A DNA stretch of 64,000 nt, from the NCBI RefSeq assembly GCF_010729895.1, contig NZ_AP022612.1, positions 310,001 through 374,000 on the forward strand, given 5' to 3'. The notes below the pieces were generated by a model. The model was not told the DNA's origin, ran no database searches, and was given only the letters and a program-made list of their open reading frames with translations. Source of the stretch: Mycolicibacterium confluentis. GTDB lineage: Bacteria > Actinomycetota > Actinomycetes > Mycobacteriales > Mycobacteriaceae. Both the position numbers and the translations under genes were made by a program. Shown one piece after another: positions 29,030 to 37,432 of the stretch. Each line of letters opens with the position of its first letter. Within the stretch, counting starts at the first letter, position 1.

Positions 29030-30226
29030 TCACGGATTGATGGTGTACTCGCCGACCTGGCGGCCCCACACGTAATCGACGAACATCGGTTGTCCGAGTT
29101 CGAGGTGGTTGTAGGGCGCGATGCTCGCCCCGGTGTCCACGACGAGATAGGGCGCAGGCCAGAGTTCTCGGGTGATGGACTGCCAGCAACCCGGCCGCCC
29201 GCCCGGCCCGCCTTGGGCGTTGATCCTCGGCAGGTTGTCGGGGTAGATGTAGGGCGGTTCGGCGCCGTTGACCCCGCCCCCGCTGACGCTGCTCAACGAG
29301 TAGCCGTTCGAGCCGAGAGCGCCTGCGACGCGGGGAGCCACCTGCGCGTAGTTGCGGATCGTGCAGAACAGGGACGGGCTGTGCCGGTCCAGCACGGTGG
29401 ACGTGGAGACGAGGTCGGCGGCCGAGCGCAGCAGGTAGGGGGCGGTGTGGTCGAACACGTCGGCGGCCGTGCTGCCGAACCCGATCGAGGCCAGCAGGGC
29501 CGCATCGAGCGCCCCGCGCAGTCGATGCACCGAACCCGCGGTGGTGGCCGCGTCGGCCAGGGCGTCCCACAACTGCGGTCCGGAGGCCGTGTAGACATCG
29601 GCCAATTCAGCCAATCGGACGGTGTCGTAACGAAGTTGGGGCAGTCGAGGGATCACGGCGTCGAAAGCCTGATTGGCCGACGCCCAGGTCTGCGGCCAGG
29701 GGGACCGTTGACCGGTCAGGGCGTCGGCGAGCGCCGACAGTGTGGTGTTGAGCCGCACCGGATCGACCTGCTCGGCGATCGACATGATGGTCTCGAACAG
29801 TGTGTTGAACTCGGTGGTCACAGCACTGACGCGGATCACCTCTGTGGGCGAGATCGGTTGCGGTGAAGGATCTTCCGGCGAGGTGAACGACACATACTTG
29901 TTGCCGAAGACCGTCGTGGCGGTGATGTCCACGCGAGCGTTGGACGGCACGATGCGGGCGTAGCGGGGCACCACGGCGAGGGTCAGCTGGGCCATGGTGT
30001 TGCCCTCGACGTCAACGGCGTCCACCGCGGAGACCCGGCCGATGTCCACGCCATTGAGGGTGACCTTCGCGCCCGGATCCATCACCAGTCCGGCGCGGTC
30101 GGCATGCAGACGCAACTGGGTCGTGGGTGTGAACGCACCGCGAAACTGGCCGTAGGTGATTCCGACGGCCCCCACCATCAGCAACAACAGCACCGCGCCC
30201 GCTGCCCGGCGCCGAGCCCCGTCCAT
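29030..30226 (-). CDS. Orphan MCE (MlaD-type) lipid-transfer protein
   Basis: The ATG at 30226 gives 398 residues: an N-terminal membrane anchor (AAGAVLLLLMVGAVGITYGQF), then the MCE/MlaD domain (LRLHADRAGLVMDPGAKVTLNGVDIGRV, VDITATTVFGNKYVSF), a helical part (VDPVRLNTTLSALADAL) and a Gly/Pro-rich C-terminus. Such proteins form hexameric channels that move lipids or sterols across the mycobacterial envelope, usually as sets of six with YrbE permeases. Here a single gene stands alone. TAGGTT eight bases before the ATG hints at a nearly leaderless start. Confidence 0.87.
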   Translation of the reverse strand: MDGARRRAAGAVLLLLMVGAVGITYGQFRGAFTPTTQLRLHADRAGLVMDPGAKVTLNGVDIGRVSAVDAVDVEGNTMAQLTLAVVPRYARIVPSNARVDITATTVFGNKYVSFTSPEDPSPQPISPTEVIRVSAVTTEFNTLFETIMSIAEQVDPVRLNTTLSALADALTGQRSPWPQTWASANQAFDAVIPRLPQLRYDTVRLAELADVYTASGPQLWDALADAATTAGSVHRLRGALDAALLASIGFGSTAADVFDHTAPYLLRSAADLVSTSTVLDRHSPSLFCTIRNYAQVAPRVAGALGSNGYSLSSVSGGGVNGAEPPYIYPDNLPRINAQGGPGGRPGCWQSITRELWPAPYLVVDTGASIAPYNHLELGQPMFVDYVWGRQVGEYTINP

Positions 30227-30244
30227 CGTCTGAGAACCTAGGGT

Positions 30245-30667
30245 ATGGCCGCCCGTCGCACCGCTGATCCGGCAAAGACGCGCGCCGCGGTGGCGGCACT
30301 GGCCCCGTGGCTGCGCGACGAGAACACAACCGCGCCGGCGCGCACCGAACTCGCCGAGGCCGTGCGCCTGACCGCGCGAACCCTGGCCGCGGACGCCCCT
30401 GGAGCGTCCGTCGAGGTCCGCGTCCCGCCGTTCGTGGCGGTGCAGTGCATCGAAGGCCCGCGGCACACGCGGGGCACCCCGCCGAACGTCGTGGAGACCG
30501 ACGCCCGCACCTGGCTGGGTCTGGTGACGGGGCTGCTGACGGTCGACGACGCGGTCGCGACGGGCCGGTTGACGCTCTCGGGTGCGCGTGCGGGCGAGGT
30601 GGCCGCCTGGCTCCCGTTGCTCCCGGGTGTGCTCAGCGGAAGTACGGATACTCCTGCACCCAGTTGA
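30245..30667 (+). CDS. SCP-2-like sterol-carrier family protein (Rv0807-like)
   Basis: A 140-residue protein with RTELAEAVRLTARTLAADAPGASVEVRVPPFVAVQCIEGPRH, then TPPNVVETDARTWLGLVTGLLTVDDAVATGRLTLSG, the actinobacterial SCP_3 pattern: the WL/GLxxxDxAxxxGRLxxSG end resembles the lipid-binding SCP-2 fold. It occupies the place of Rv0807, just upstream of purF in M. tuberculosis. The ligand is unknown. It diverges from the MCE gene (18 bases) and its 3' end overlaps the convergent DoxX-like gene by 35 bases. Confidence 0.8.
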   Translation: MAARRTADPAKTRAAVAALAPWLRDENTTAPARTELAEAVRLTARTLAADAPGASVEVRVPPFVAVQCIEGPRHTRGTPPNVVETDARTWLGLVTGLLTVDDAVATGRLTLSGARAGEVAAWLPLLPGVLSGSTDTPAPS

Positions 30668-31970
30668 ACCCTCGGTTGAGCAGGGTGAAGTCGGTGGGGT
30701 CGGTGCGGAGGAGATTGATCCGAACGGGCCGGCCGGCCAGTTCACCCTCCAGGCGCAGCCCGTCGCCGCCATCCCGCGTGAACGCGAACGTCGCGGCGGT
30801 CTCCGGCGCGGTGATCGTGAGGGTGTGCGCCTGTGGGTCCACTTCGGCCGGAACCGTCACCAGCCTGCCGTCGACGCGCTGAATGGTCGCCGCGCCAGCG
30901 GTGTCGATGGCCAGACGTCCCCAGCGGTGCTCGTCGGTGGCCAGCGGTGGGACCGCCGCGCCGTCGCGCTCGAACTCGGTGACGTTCCAGATCCCGTGCA
31001 GCGGTGGTTCCGGGCTGCCGCCGCCGTACTCGCGCCACGCGGTCCAACTGGTGAACGCCGATCCCACGAGCATCCATGCGCCGAGCAGCACCTGCGCCGT
31101 CACCGCGATGTGGTTGGCCCGGCCGGAGTCGAACAGCGCCGGCTGCGTCGGCGGTTCGGTGGCCCGGTGCAGCACCAGGAAGTCGACCAGCCGGCGGATC
31201 TGCGGAGCCAGCAGCACCAGGGCCAGCGCCAGCAGGTGAAACGACAGGATCTTCACCGGGACGTCGAACGTCATGTTCAAGACGAACACCTGGCCCATGC
31301 AGGCCGCGCTGACCAGCGCTCCCAGCGTCGCGGTGCGCGGTGCGAACAGCAGCAGGCCGCCCAGCACCTCGGCCGCACCGAGCAGCATCTCGTACGGGTG
31401 GGACGAGCCGACCTGCAGCCAGAGCACCGACGCTGGGCTGAAATCGCCGTAGGGCTGGAGCAGCGCGCTCAGTGGTGGCGCGGGCATCTGGGTCGGGATC
31501 AGCTTGGCCATGCCGTAGAACAGCATCTGCCCGCCCAGGCACAGCCGCAGAAAGGTCAGGAACCATGCCTGCAGGCGCGGGTACGCACGCCTGCGCCGGT
31601 CCAGGACGCTCCACACCGCGGTCGCCACCACCGCCACCACCAGCAGGCAGAACGCCATCACCCAGATCGCGGCCTGGTCACCGCTGCCCGAATCGAGGTG
31701 CAGTTCGGCCTCGACACCGAAGACCGTGCGGCCGACCCAGCCGAAGACTGGCGCCAGCGTCGCCATCTGCCAGAGGACGGCACCGTCGGGCAGCCAGTGC
31801 GAGATCGGGCCGGTGAATGCGTAGGAGATCTGGGCGAAGAGCAGGCAGAACAGTCCGAAGTAAACGACACAGAAGCGGAACGCGAGGCGCGTGATTGGGT
31901 GCCAGGAGGGTGCGGCGCCGTCGTCATCGGTCGTGATCTGCTTCACGTCGTCGGTGTCGACCGCACTCAC
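30633..31970 (-). CDS. DoxX-like multi-spanning membrane protein
   Basis: This 445-residue protein has about seven hydrophobic segments in its first 330 residues (FRFCVVYFGLFCLLFAQISY, AAIWVMAFCLLVVAVVATAVW, WFLTFLRLCLGGQMLFYGMAKLIP, LGGLLLFAPRTATLGALVSAA, ILSFHLLALALVLLAP). A soluble C-terminal beta-rich domain follows (about 100 residues). The R-[LF]-xxG-xxMLFYGMAKL segment resembles DoxX-like proteins linked to redox stress. The function is unknown. The GTG start is 290 bases from purF on the opposite strand. Confidence 0.72.
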   Translation of the reverse strand: MSAVDTDDVKQITTDDDGAAPSWHPITRLAFRFCVVYFGLFCLLFAQISYAFTGPISHWLPDGAVLWQMATLAPVFGWVGRTVFGVEAELHLDSGSGDQAAIWVMAFCLLVVAVVATAVWSVLDRRRRAYPRLQAWFLTFLRLCLGGQMLFYGMAKLIPTQMPAPPLSALLQPYGDFSPASVLWLQVGSSHPYEMLLGAAEVLGGLLLFAPRTATLGALVSAACMGQVFVLNMTFDVPVKILSFHLLALALVLLAPQIRRLVDFLVLHRATEPPTQPALFDSGRANHIAVTAQVLLGAWMLVGSAFTSWTAWREYGGGSPEPPLHGIWNVTEFERDGAAVPPLATDEHRWGRLAIDTAGAATIQRVDGRLVTVPAEVDPQAHTLTITAPETAATFAFTRDGGDGLRLEGELAGRPVRINLLRTDPTDFTLLNRGFNWVQEYPYFR

Positions 31971-32210
31971 TGCGCCCCCTCGGTTCGGTTTCGGTGGTCG
32001 CCAGCCGATGCTACCCGGAGGGCTGATGCGAACCGGGTCTCAGTTCTCTGAATGCGCTGTGCAGCAAGGTATCTGGTGGGATTCGCCTGCGTGCGGCGTC
32101 GTATTCGTGGCGGACTGTGTCATATTCACGGCGATGTGAGATTGGCCACCGAGGGCACGCATCGGGCGCAAATTTGGTTGCACGTGGACGTCGCGGTCGT
32201 GAACTGGCCG

Positions 32211-32216
32211 TAGACT
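32211..32216 (+). promoter_or_regulatory. purF -10 box TAGACT
   Basis: TAGACT at 32211-32216 is a good mycobacterial -10 element. The purF GTG lies 45 bases further on, but a TTG follows after exactly six bases, the leaderless spacing seen at the other pur genes in this window. Confidence 0.55.
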
Positions 32217-32222
32217 TGAGCC

Positions 32223-32264
32223 TTGTCACCAACCCCCTCGTCAGGGAGCAGCCCGCAAACGTGA
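32223..32264 (+). CDS. Possible leaderless 13-codon upstream ORF of purF
   Basis: TTG 32223 opens a 13-codon frame (MSPTPSSGSSPQT) whose stop TGA at 32262-32264 overlaps the purF start codon as GTGA. TAGACT is six bases upstream. It could couple purF translation to upstream reading. TTG is a rare leaderless start, and the peptide has no recognisable feature beyond Ser/Pro richness, so this is tentative. Confidence 0.3.
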   Translation: MSPTPSSGSSPQT

Positions 32265-33811
32265 CCGAACAACCGATCGACCTCGAGAATTCCCCCCGTG
32301 AAGAATGCGGCGTGTTCGGAGTCTGGGCACCCAGCGAGGATGTCGCCAAGCTGACCTATTACGGCCTCTATGCGCTGCAGCATCGCGGCCAGGAGGCCGC
32401 AGGCATTGCGGTGGCCGACGGCACGCAGGTTCTGGTCTTCAAGGATCTCGGCCTGGTCAGCCAGGTATTCGATGAGCAGACTCTGGCCGCCATGCAGGGC
32501 CATGTCGCCATCGGGCACTGTCGCTACTCGACCACGGGTTCGACCACCTGGGAGAACGCGCAACCGGTGTTCCGCAACACCACCGCGGGCACCGGCGTCG
32601 CACTCGGGCACAACGGCAACCTCGTCAACACCACAGAGCTGGCCGCACGCGCTCGCGAGGCGGGCGTGATGGGAAGCGCCGGCACCCCGTCGGCGACCAC
32701 CGACTCCGACATCCTCGGCGCGCTGCTCGCGCACGGCGCCGCGGATTCGAGCCTCGAACAGGCCGCCCTGGAACTGCTGCCGACCGTCCGTGGCGCGTTC
32801 TGCCTGACCTTCATGGACGAGAACACCCTGTACGCGGCGCGCGACCCCTACGGCGTGCGCCCGCTGTCGCTGGGACGCCTGGATCGCGGCTGGGTGGTGG
32901 CCTCGGAGACCGCGGCACTCGACATCGTCGGTGCGTCCTTTGTCCGCGACATCGAACCCGGTGAACTGCTGGCCATCGACGCCGACGGCGTTCGGTCCAC
33001 CCGCTTCGCCAACCCCACCCCCAAAGGCTGCGTCTTCGAGTACGTCTACCTCGCCCGCCCCGACAGCACGCTGGTCGGGCGGTCGGTGCACTCCACCCGC
33101 GTGGACATCGGCCGGCGCCTGGCCCGCGAGATGCCGGTCGACGCCGACCTGGTGATCGGGGTCCCGGAATCCGGCACCCCGGCCGCCGTGGGCTACGCGC
33201 AGGAGTCGGGCATCCCGTTCGGACAGGGCCTGATGAAGAACGCCTACGTCGGGCGCACGTTCATCCAGCCCTCGCAGACCATTCGCCAACTGGGCATCCG
33301 GCTCAAGCTCAATCCGCTGCGCGAGATGATCCGCGGCAAGCGGCTCGTGGTGGTGGACGACTCGATCGTGCGTGGCAACACCCAGCGCGCCCTGATCCGG
33401 ATGCTGCGTGAGGCGGGTGCCGTCGAGGTGCACGTCCGCATCGCCTCCCCGCCGGTGAAATGGCCCTGCTTCTACGGCATCGACTTCGCCTCACCGGCCG
33501 AACTGATCGCCAACGCGGCCAACGCCGAGGGCACTCAGGACGACATGATCGACGCCGTGCGGCACGCGATCGGCTCCGACTCGTTGGGCTACATCTCGCT
33601 GGACGGCATGATCAGCGCCACCGAGCAGCCCGCAACCCGCCTGTGCTGCGCCTGCTTCGACGGCGTCTACCCGATCGAACTTCCCAGTGAGACTGCGTTG
33701 GGCAAGAACGTCATCGAACACATGCTCTCGAATGCCGCACGCACCGGCGGAGCGCCGGTTAGCGTTGGGCAATCCGACAACGACAACGCTTCTGCACTGC
33801 GGCGCCCGTAA
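32261..33811 (+). CDS. purF: Amidophosphoribosyltransferase PurF
   Basis: PurF commits PRPP and glutamine to purine synthesis. GTG 32261 gives 516 residues with a 15-residue propeptide before the catalytic Cys16 (SPREECGVFGVWAPSE). The N-terminal Ntn glutaminase contains GHCRYSTTGS and GHNGNLVNT; the C-terminal domain contains the PRPP loop VVVDDSIVRGNT. Conserved Cys residues in PKGCVFEY, VKWPCFYG and RLCCACFDG are the 4Fe-4S ligands of the B. subtilis-type enzyme. The ribosome site is weak. A frame extending upstream to 32117 crosses the promoter and is rejected. Confidence 0.95.
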   Translation: MTEQPIDLENSPREECGVFGVWAPSEDVAKLTYYGLYALQHRGQEAAGIAVADGTQVLVFKDLGLVSQVFDEQTLAAMQGHVAIGHCRYSTTGSTTWENAQPVFRNTTAGTGVALGHNGNLVNTTELAARAREAGVMGSAGTPSATTDSDILGALLAHGAADSSLEQAALELLPTVRGAFCLTFMDENTLYAARDPYGVRPLSLGRLDRGWVVASETAALDIVGASFVRDIEPGELLAIDADGVRSTRFANPTPKGCVFEYVYLARPDSTLVGRSVHSTRVDIGRRLAREMPVDADLVIGVPESGTPAAVGYAQESGIPFGQGLMKNAYVGRTFIQPSQTIRQLGIRLKLNPLREMIRGKRLVVVDDSIVRGNTQRALIRMLREAGAVEVHVRIASPPVKWPCFYGIDFASPAELIANAANAEGTQDDMIDAVRHAIGSDSLGYISLDGMISATEQPATRLCCACFDGVYPIELPSETALGKNVIEHMLSNAARTGGAPVSVGQSDNDNASALRRP

Positions 33812-35382
33812 CCCGGCGGGTAGCCGCGGTTGTCCTCACCGCGCTGCTGGCCGGTGGTTGTGGGCTGGGGCGCCCCAACGACGCCGTCAGTGGTGAGTAC
33901 CTGACCGTCGGCACCACCGACAAGGTCGCGACGTTGGATCCGGCGGGGTCCTACGACAACGGGTCCTTCCAGGTGATGAACCAGGTCTACGGGTTCCTGA
34001 TGAACTTCGTGCCCGGCACGGGTGAACTCAAGACCGACCTCGCCGAGCACTGTGAGTTCTCCGCGCCGACGGTCTACACCTGCGTGCTGAAGCCAAACCT
34101 CAAGTTCGCCAACGGCAACGAGCTGACATCCTCGGACGTGAAGTTCTCGTTCGACCGCGAGAACGTCATCAACGACCCCAACGGTCCGCAGTCGCTGCTG
34201 GCCAACCTCGCTCACATCGCGACCCCGGACCCGCTCACGGTGGCGTTCACGTTGAAGCTGCCCAACGACCAGACGTTTCCTCAGGTGCTCGCGACCAACG
34301 CCGGGCCGGTGGTCGACGAAGAGGTGTTCCCGCCGGATGGGCTGTTGGACGACAACGCGATCGCTGAGGCTGAACCCTTCGCCGGGCCGTTCACCATGAC
34401 GACCCACCGCAAGAATGAACTCATCGGACTCAAGGCCAACACCGAATACCGCGGCCTGCTGGGCGAGCCGAAAACCCAACTGGTGGGCCTGAAGTACTAC
34501 GCCAACAGCGACAACCTGAAACTCGACATCGCCAACCGTGCCATCGACGTGGCGTGGCGCAGCCTGTCTCCCACCGACATCGAGGGCCTGCGCAGAAACC
34601 CGAACCTCGTGGTGCACGAAGGTCCCGGCGGTGAACTGCGCTACATCGGGTTCAACATGGTGACCATGCCGGGATCCACCCCGGAGCAGAAGCTCGCCGT
34701 CCGTCAGGCGGTCGCATCGTCGATCAACCGCGAGGCGCTGTCCCGAGATGTCTACAAGGGCACCTACTCACCGGCGTATTCCGTTGTGCCGGAGAGCATC
34801 GCGGGCGCCAACGAAGCGTTCAAGGACATCTACGGCGAGAAACCCGACGTGGCCAAGGCGCGGCAGTACCTGGAACGCGCCGGTCTCCCCATCCCGGTTC
34901 GGCTCAACCTGCAGTACAACCCCGACCACTACGGCGTCTCCTCGTCGGAGGAGTACGCGGCGATCAAAGGCCAGTTGGATGCCACGGGCCTGTTCGACGT
35001 GAACCTGCAGTCCACCGAATGGGTCACCTACACCAAGGAGCGCGTCGCCGACGCGTACCCCCTGTACCAGCTCGGCTGGTTTCCCGACTTCCCGGACGCC
35101 GACAACTACCTGACCCCGTTCTTTCTGCCGGACAACTTCGTGGGCAACCACTTCGAGGACGATGAGATCACGAAGTTGATCACGGAGGAGGCCACCGAAG
35201 CCGACCCGGGGCGACGCACGGCGATGATCGGGCGGATCCAGGATCTGATGGCAAGCAGCCACATCTCCACTCTTCCGCTGCTCACCGGGAAGCAGATTGC
35301 TGTGGCGGGCAAGGACATCGACGGTGTGCTGCTCGACAAGTCGTTCAAGTTCCAGTTCACGCCGCTGAGGAAAGTCTCATGA
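33808..35382 (+). CDS. Peptide-type ABC transporter substrate-binding lipoprotein
   Basis: A solute-binding protein of family 5 (DppA/OppA type) with LTVGTTDKVATLDPAGSYDNGS, then VYTCVLKPNLKFANGNELTSSDVKFSFDRE and RQAVASSINREAL. In-frame sequence upstream of the first canonical codon (TTG 33934) encodes RRVAAVVLTALLAGGCG, a lipoprotein signal with lipobox LAGGC, so the real start must be further upstream. No ATG, GTG or TTG exists between the in-frame stop at 33760 and 33934. The best position is GTA 33808, overlapping the purF stop as GTAA (see finding). It is first of a four-gene transporter operon. Confidence 0.85.
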   Translation, partial: VTRRVAAVVLTALLAGGCGLGRPNDAVSGEYLTVGTTDKVATLDPAGSYDNGSFQVMNQVYGFLMNFVPGTGELKTDLAEHCEFSAPTVYTCVLKPNLKFANGNELTSSDVKFSFDRENVINDPNGPQSLLANLAHIATPDPLTVAFTLKLPNDQTFPQVLATNAGPVVDEEVFPPDGLLDDNAIAEAEPFAGPFTMTTHRKNELIGLKANTEYRGLLGEPKTQLVGLKYYANSDNLKLDIANRAIDVAWRSLSPTDIEGLRRNPNLVVHEGPGGELRYIGFNMVTMPGSTPEQKLAVRQAVASSINREALSRDVYKGTYSPAYSVVPESIAGANEAFKDIYGEKPDVAKARQYLERAGLPIPVRLNLQYNPDHYGVSSSEEYAAIKGQLDATGLFDVNLQSTEWVTYTKERVADAYPLYQLGWFPDFPDADNYLTPFFLPDNFVGNHFEDDEITKLITEEATEADPGRRTAMIGRIQDLMASSHISTLPLLTGKQIAVAGKDIDGVLLDKSFKFQFTPLRKVS

Positions 35383-36473
35383 CCGTCACCGTGGACACCG
35401 GTCCCAGCGCGGCCCCGGACCCGGCGACTCGCCGCGGTGGGCAGTCCCGGTTCGGCGCGTTGTCGCGCTACCTCGGGGTGCGGGCCCTGCTGATCATCCC
35501 GACCGCGTGGTTCCTGGTGACACTGGTGTTCTTCCTGATGCGCGGCATCGGTGACCCGATCACCGCGGCGGCGGGCGGACGCCTGACCCCGGCGCAGATC
35601 GCCGAACGCAAGGCCGAAGCCGGATTCGATCGTCCGCTGCTGACGCAGTACTGGGAGTACATCGCGGGCCTGTTCCGCGGTGACTTCGGCACCACGCTGA
35701 CGGACCGCAGGCCGATCACCGACATCCTGTTGGTCAACGGCGCCGCCACTCTGGAGCTGGCGTTCTGGTCGCTGCTGATCGCCTTGGCTCTGGGAATTCC
35801 CTTGGGGCTCTTCGCCGCCACCCACCGGGATCGGTGGGCCGACGTGAGCCTGCGGCTGCTCGCGGTGCTTTTCTACGCCGCTCCGGTGTTCTTCGTCGGC
35901 ATGCTGGGAAAGCTGCTGTTCTCGGTCAAGCTCGGCTGGCTGCCCGCATCGGGGCGGTCGAGCGCCTCCACGGAGATCGCGCTGTCGGAGGTGCGACCGC
36001 AGACCAACATCATGATCGTCGACGCGATCCTCTACGGCGACTCGACCTACATCATCGACGTGCTGTTGCACGCGATCCTGCCGGCGCTGGCGCTCGGACT
36101 GCTGACGGCCGGGGTGTTCCTGCGGTTGGTTCGCGTCAACATGCTCCAGACGCTGCGGTCCGGATACGTCGACGCCGCCAAGGCCCGCGGCCTGTCCCCG
36201 GGCGTGGTCACCCGCAGGCACGCGTTCCGCAACGCGCTGGTGCCAGTGGTGACCGTGATGGGCATGCAGGTCGCGCTACTGCTCGGCGGCGCGGTGCTCA
36301 CCGAGACCACGTTCGAGTGGAACGGCCTGGGACTGCAGTTGGCGCATTATCTTTCGGCGCGGGACTTCGTTGCGGTACAGGGCATCGTGACCATCATCGC
36401 GCTGATCGTCGCGGTGATGAGTTTCGTGATCGACCTGGCGGTGGCGTTGATCGACCCGAGAGTGCGGTTCTAG
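35379..36473 (+). CDS. Peptide-type ABC transporter permease (DppB-like)
   Basis: This 364-residue inner-membrane permease has an N-terminal segment YLGVRALLIIPTAWFLVTLVFFL, an external loop with FDRPLLTQYWEYIAGLFRGDFG (hallmark of DppB/OppB) and five further spans. The cytoplasmic EAA loop is YVDAAKARGLSPGVVTRRHAFRNALVPV. The ATG overlaps the substrate-binding-protein stop (ATGA). It pairs with the next permease and the double ATPase to import peptides, or possibly nickel or other ligands. Confidence 0.93.
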   Translation: MTVTVDTGPSAAPDPATRRGGQSRFGALSRYLGVRALLIIPTAWFLVTLVFFLMRGIGDPITAAAGGRLTPAQIAERKAEAGFDRPLLTQYWEYIAGLFRGDFGTTLTDRRPITDILLVNGAATLELAFWSLLIALALGIPLGLFAATHRDRWADVSLRLLAVLFYAAPVFFVGMLGKLLFSVKLGWLPASGRSSASTEIALSEVRPQTNIMIVDAILYGDSTYIIDVLLHAILPALALGLLTAGVFLRLVRVNMLQTLRSGYVDAAKARGLSPGVVTRRHAFRNALVPVVTVMGMQVALLLGGAVLTETTFEWNGLGLQLAHYLSARDFVAVQGIVTIIALIVAVMSFVIDLAVALIDPRVRF

Positions 36474-36475
36474 TC

Positions 36476-37432
36476 ATGACACAGGCGGCCGGAATCGAGA
36501 CCATCGTCGTCGGGATCCCCAAGCGGCGGTCCTTCCCGGGCCTGGGCCTGCTGCGGTCGACGCACGGGCTGCAGCGCGCGACGCTCATCGCGGGCCTCGT
36601 GCTGGTGGCGGCCTTCATCCTGATCGCGATCTTCGCGCCGCTGCTCGCGCGTTACGGATTCGCCCAGACCGGCGCCGACGGCGTCGAATTCGCCCGCCAG
36701 CAGGCCCCTTCGGCGGAACACTGGTTCGGCACCTCGGTGCGAGGCGAGGACGTGTACTCCCGCGTGATCTACGGTGCCCGCACAGCGCTGATGGTGATCG
36801 TGCTGTCCCTGGTGATCTCGTTGGTGGTCGGGGTGGTGCTGGGCCTGGTGTCCGGCTACCTGTCGGGATGGCTGGACCGGGTTCTGGTCCTGGTGATGGA
36901 CGCGCTGTATGCCATGCCTTCGCTGCTGCTGGCGATCGTGGTGTCGGTGGTGCTGGCGGCCGGGCAGTCGGGCACCGTGGGCGGCATCCTGTCCGCGTCG
37001 GTGGCCATCATGGCGGTCTTCGTACCGCAGTACTTCCGCGTGGTGCGGAACGCGACCGTGGCGATCAAGGGCGAACCGTTCGTCGACGCGGCGCGTGTGA
37101 CGGGTGCCAGTACGTCGCGAATCCTGTTCCGGCACATTCTGTCCAACGTGACGTCCTCGCTGCCGGTGATCATCACGCTCAACGGGGCCGAGGCGATCCT
37201 GACGCTGGCAGGCCTGGGCTTCCTCGGTTTCGGGATCGAGCCGACCCAGGCCGCCGAATGGGGATACGACCTCAACAAGGCGCTGTCAGACATCTCCAAC
37301 GGCATCTGGTGGACGGCCGTGTTCCCCGGCGCGGCCATCGTGCTGGTGGTGCTCGGCATGACCCTGGTCGGTGAGAGCGTCAACGAGGCTCTGAACCCGC
37401 TGCTGCGCACCCGCCGGTCGGAGGGCAGATGA
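36476..37432 (+). CDS. Peptide-type ABC transporter permease (DppC-like)
   Basis: This 318-residue permease has six spans. HWFGTSVRGEDVYSRVIYGARTAL is the DppC/OppC signature (HxxGTDxxGRDxxSRxxxGxRxSL) and FVDAARVTGASTSRILFRHILSNV is the EAA loop. ATG 36476 lies two bases after the DppB stop; the longer in-frame extension overlaps the previous gene. The stop overlaps the ATPase start (ATGA). The four genes are tightly coupled and surely one operon. Confidence 0.93.
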   Translation: MTQAAGIETIVVGIPKRRSFPGLGLLRSTHGLQRATLIAGLVLVAAFILIAIFAPLLARYGFAQTGADGVEFARQQAPSAEHWFGTSVRGEDVYSRVIYGARTALMVIVLSLVISLVVGVVLGLVSGYLSGWLDRVLVLVMDALYAMPSLLLAIVVSVVLAAGQSGTVGGILSASVAIMAVFVPQYFRVVRNATVAIKGEPFVDAARVTGASTSRILFRHILSNVTSSLPVIITLNGAEAILTLAGLGFLGFGIEPTQAAEWGYDLNKALSDISNGIWWTAVFPGAAIVLVVLGMTLVGESVNEALNPLLRTRRSEGR

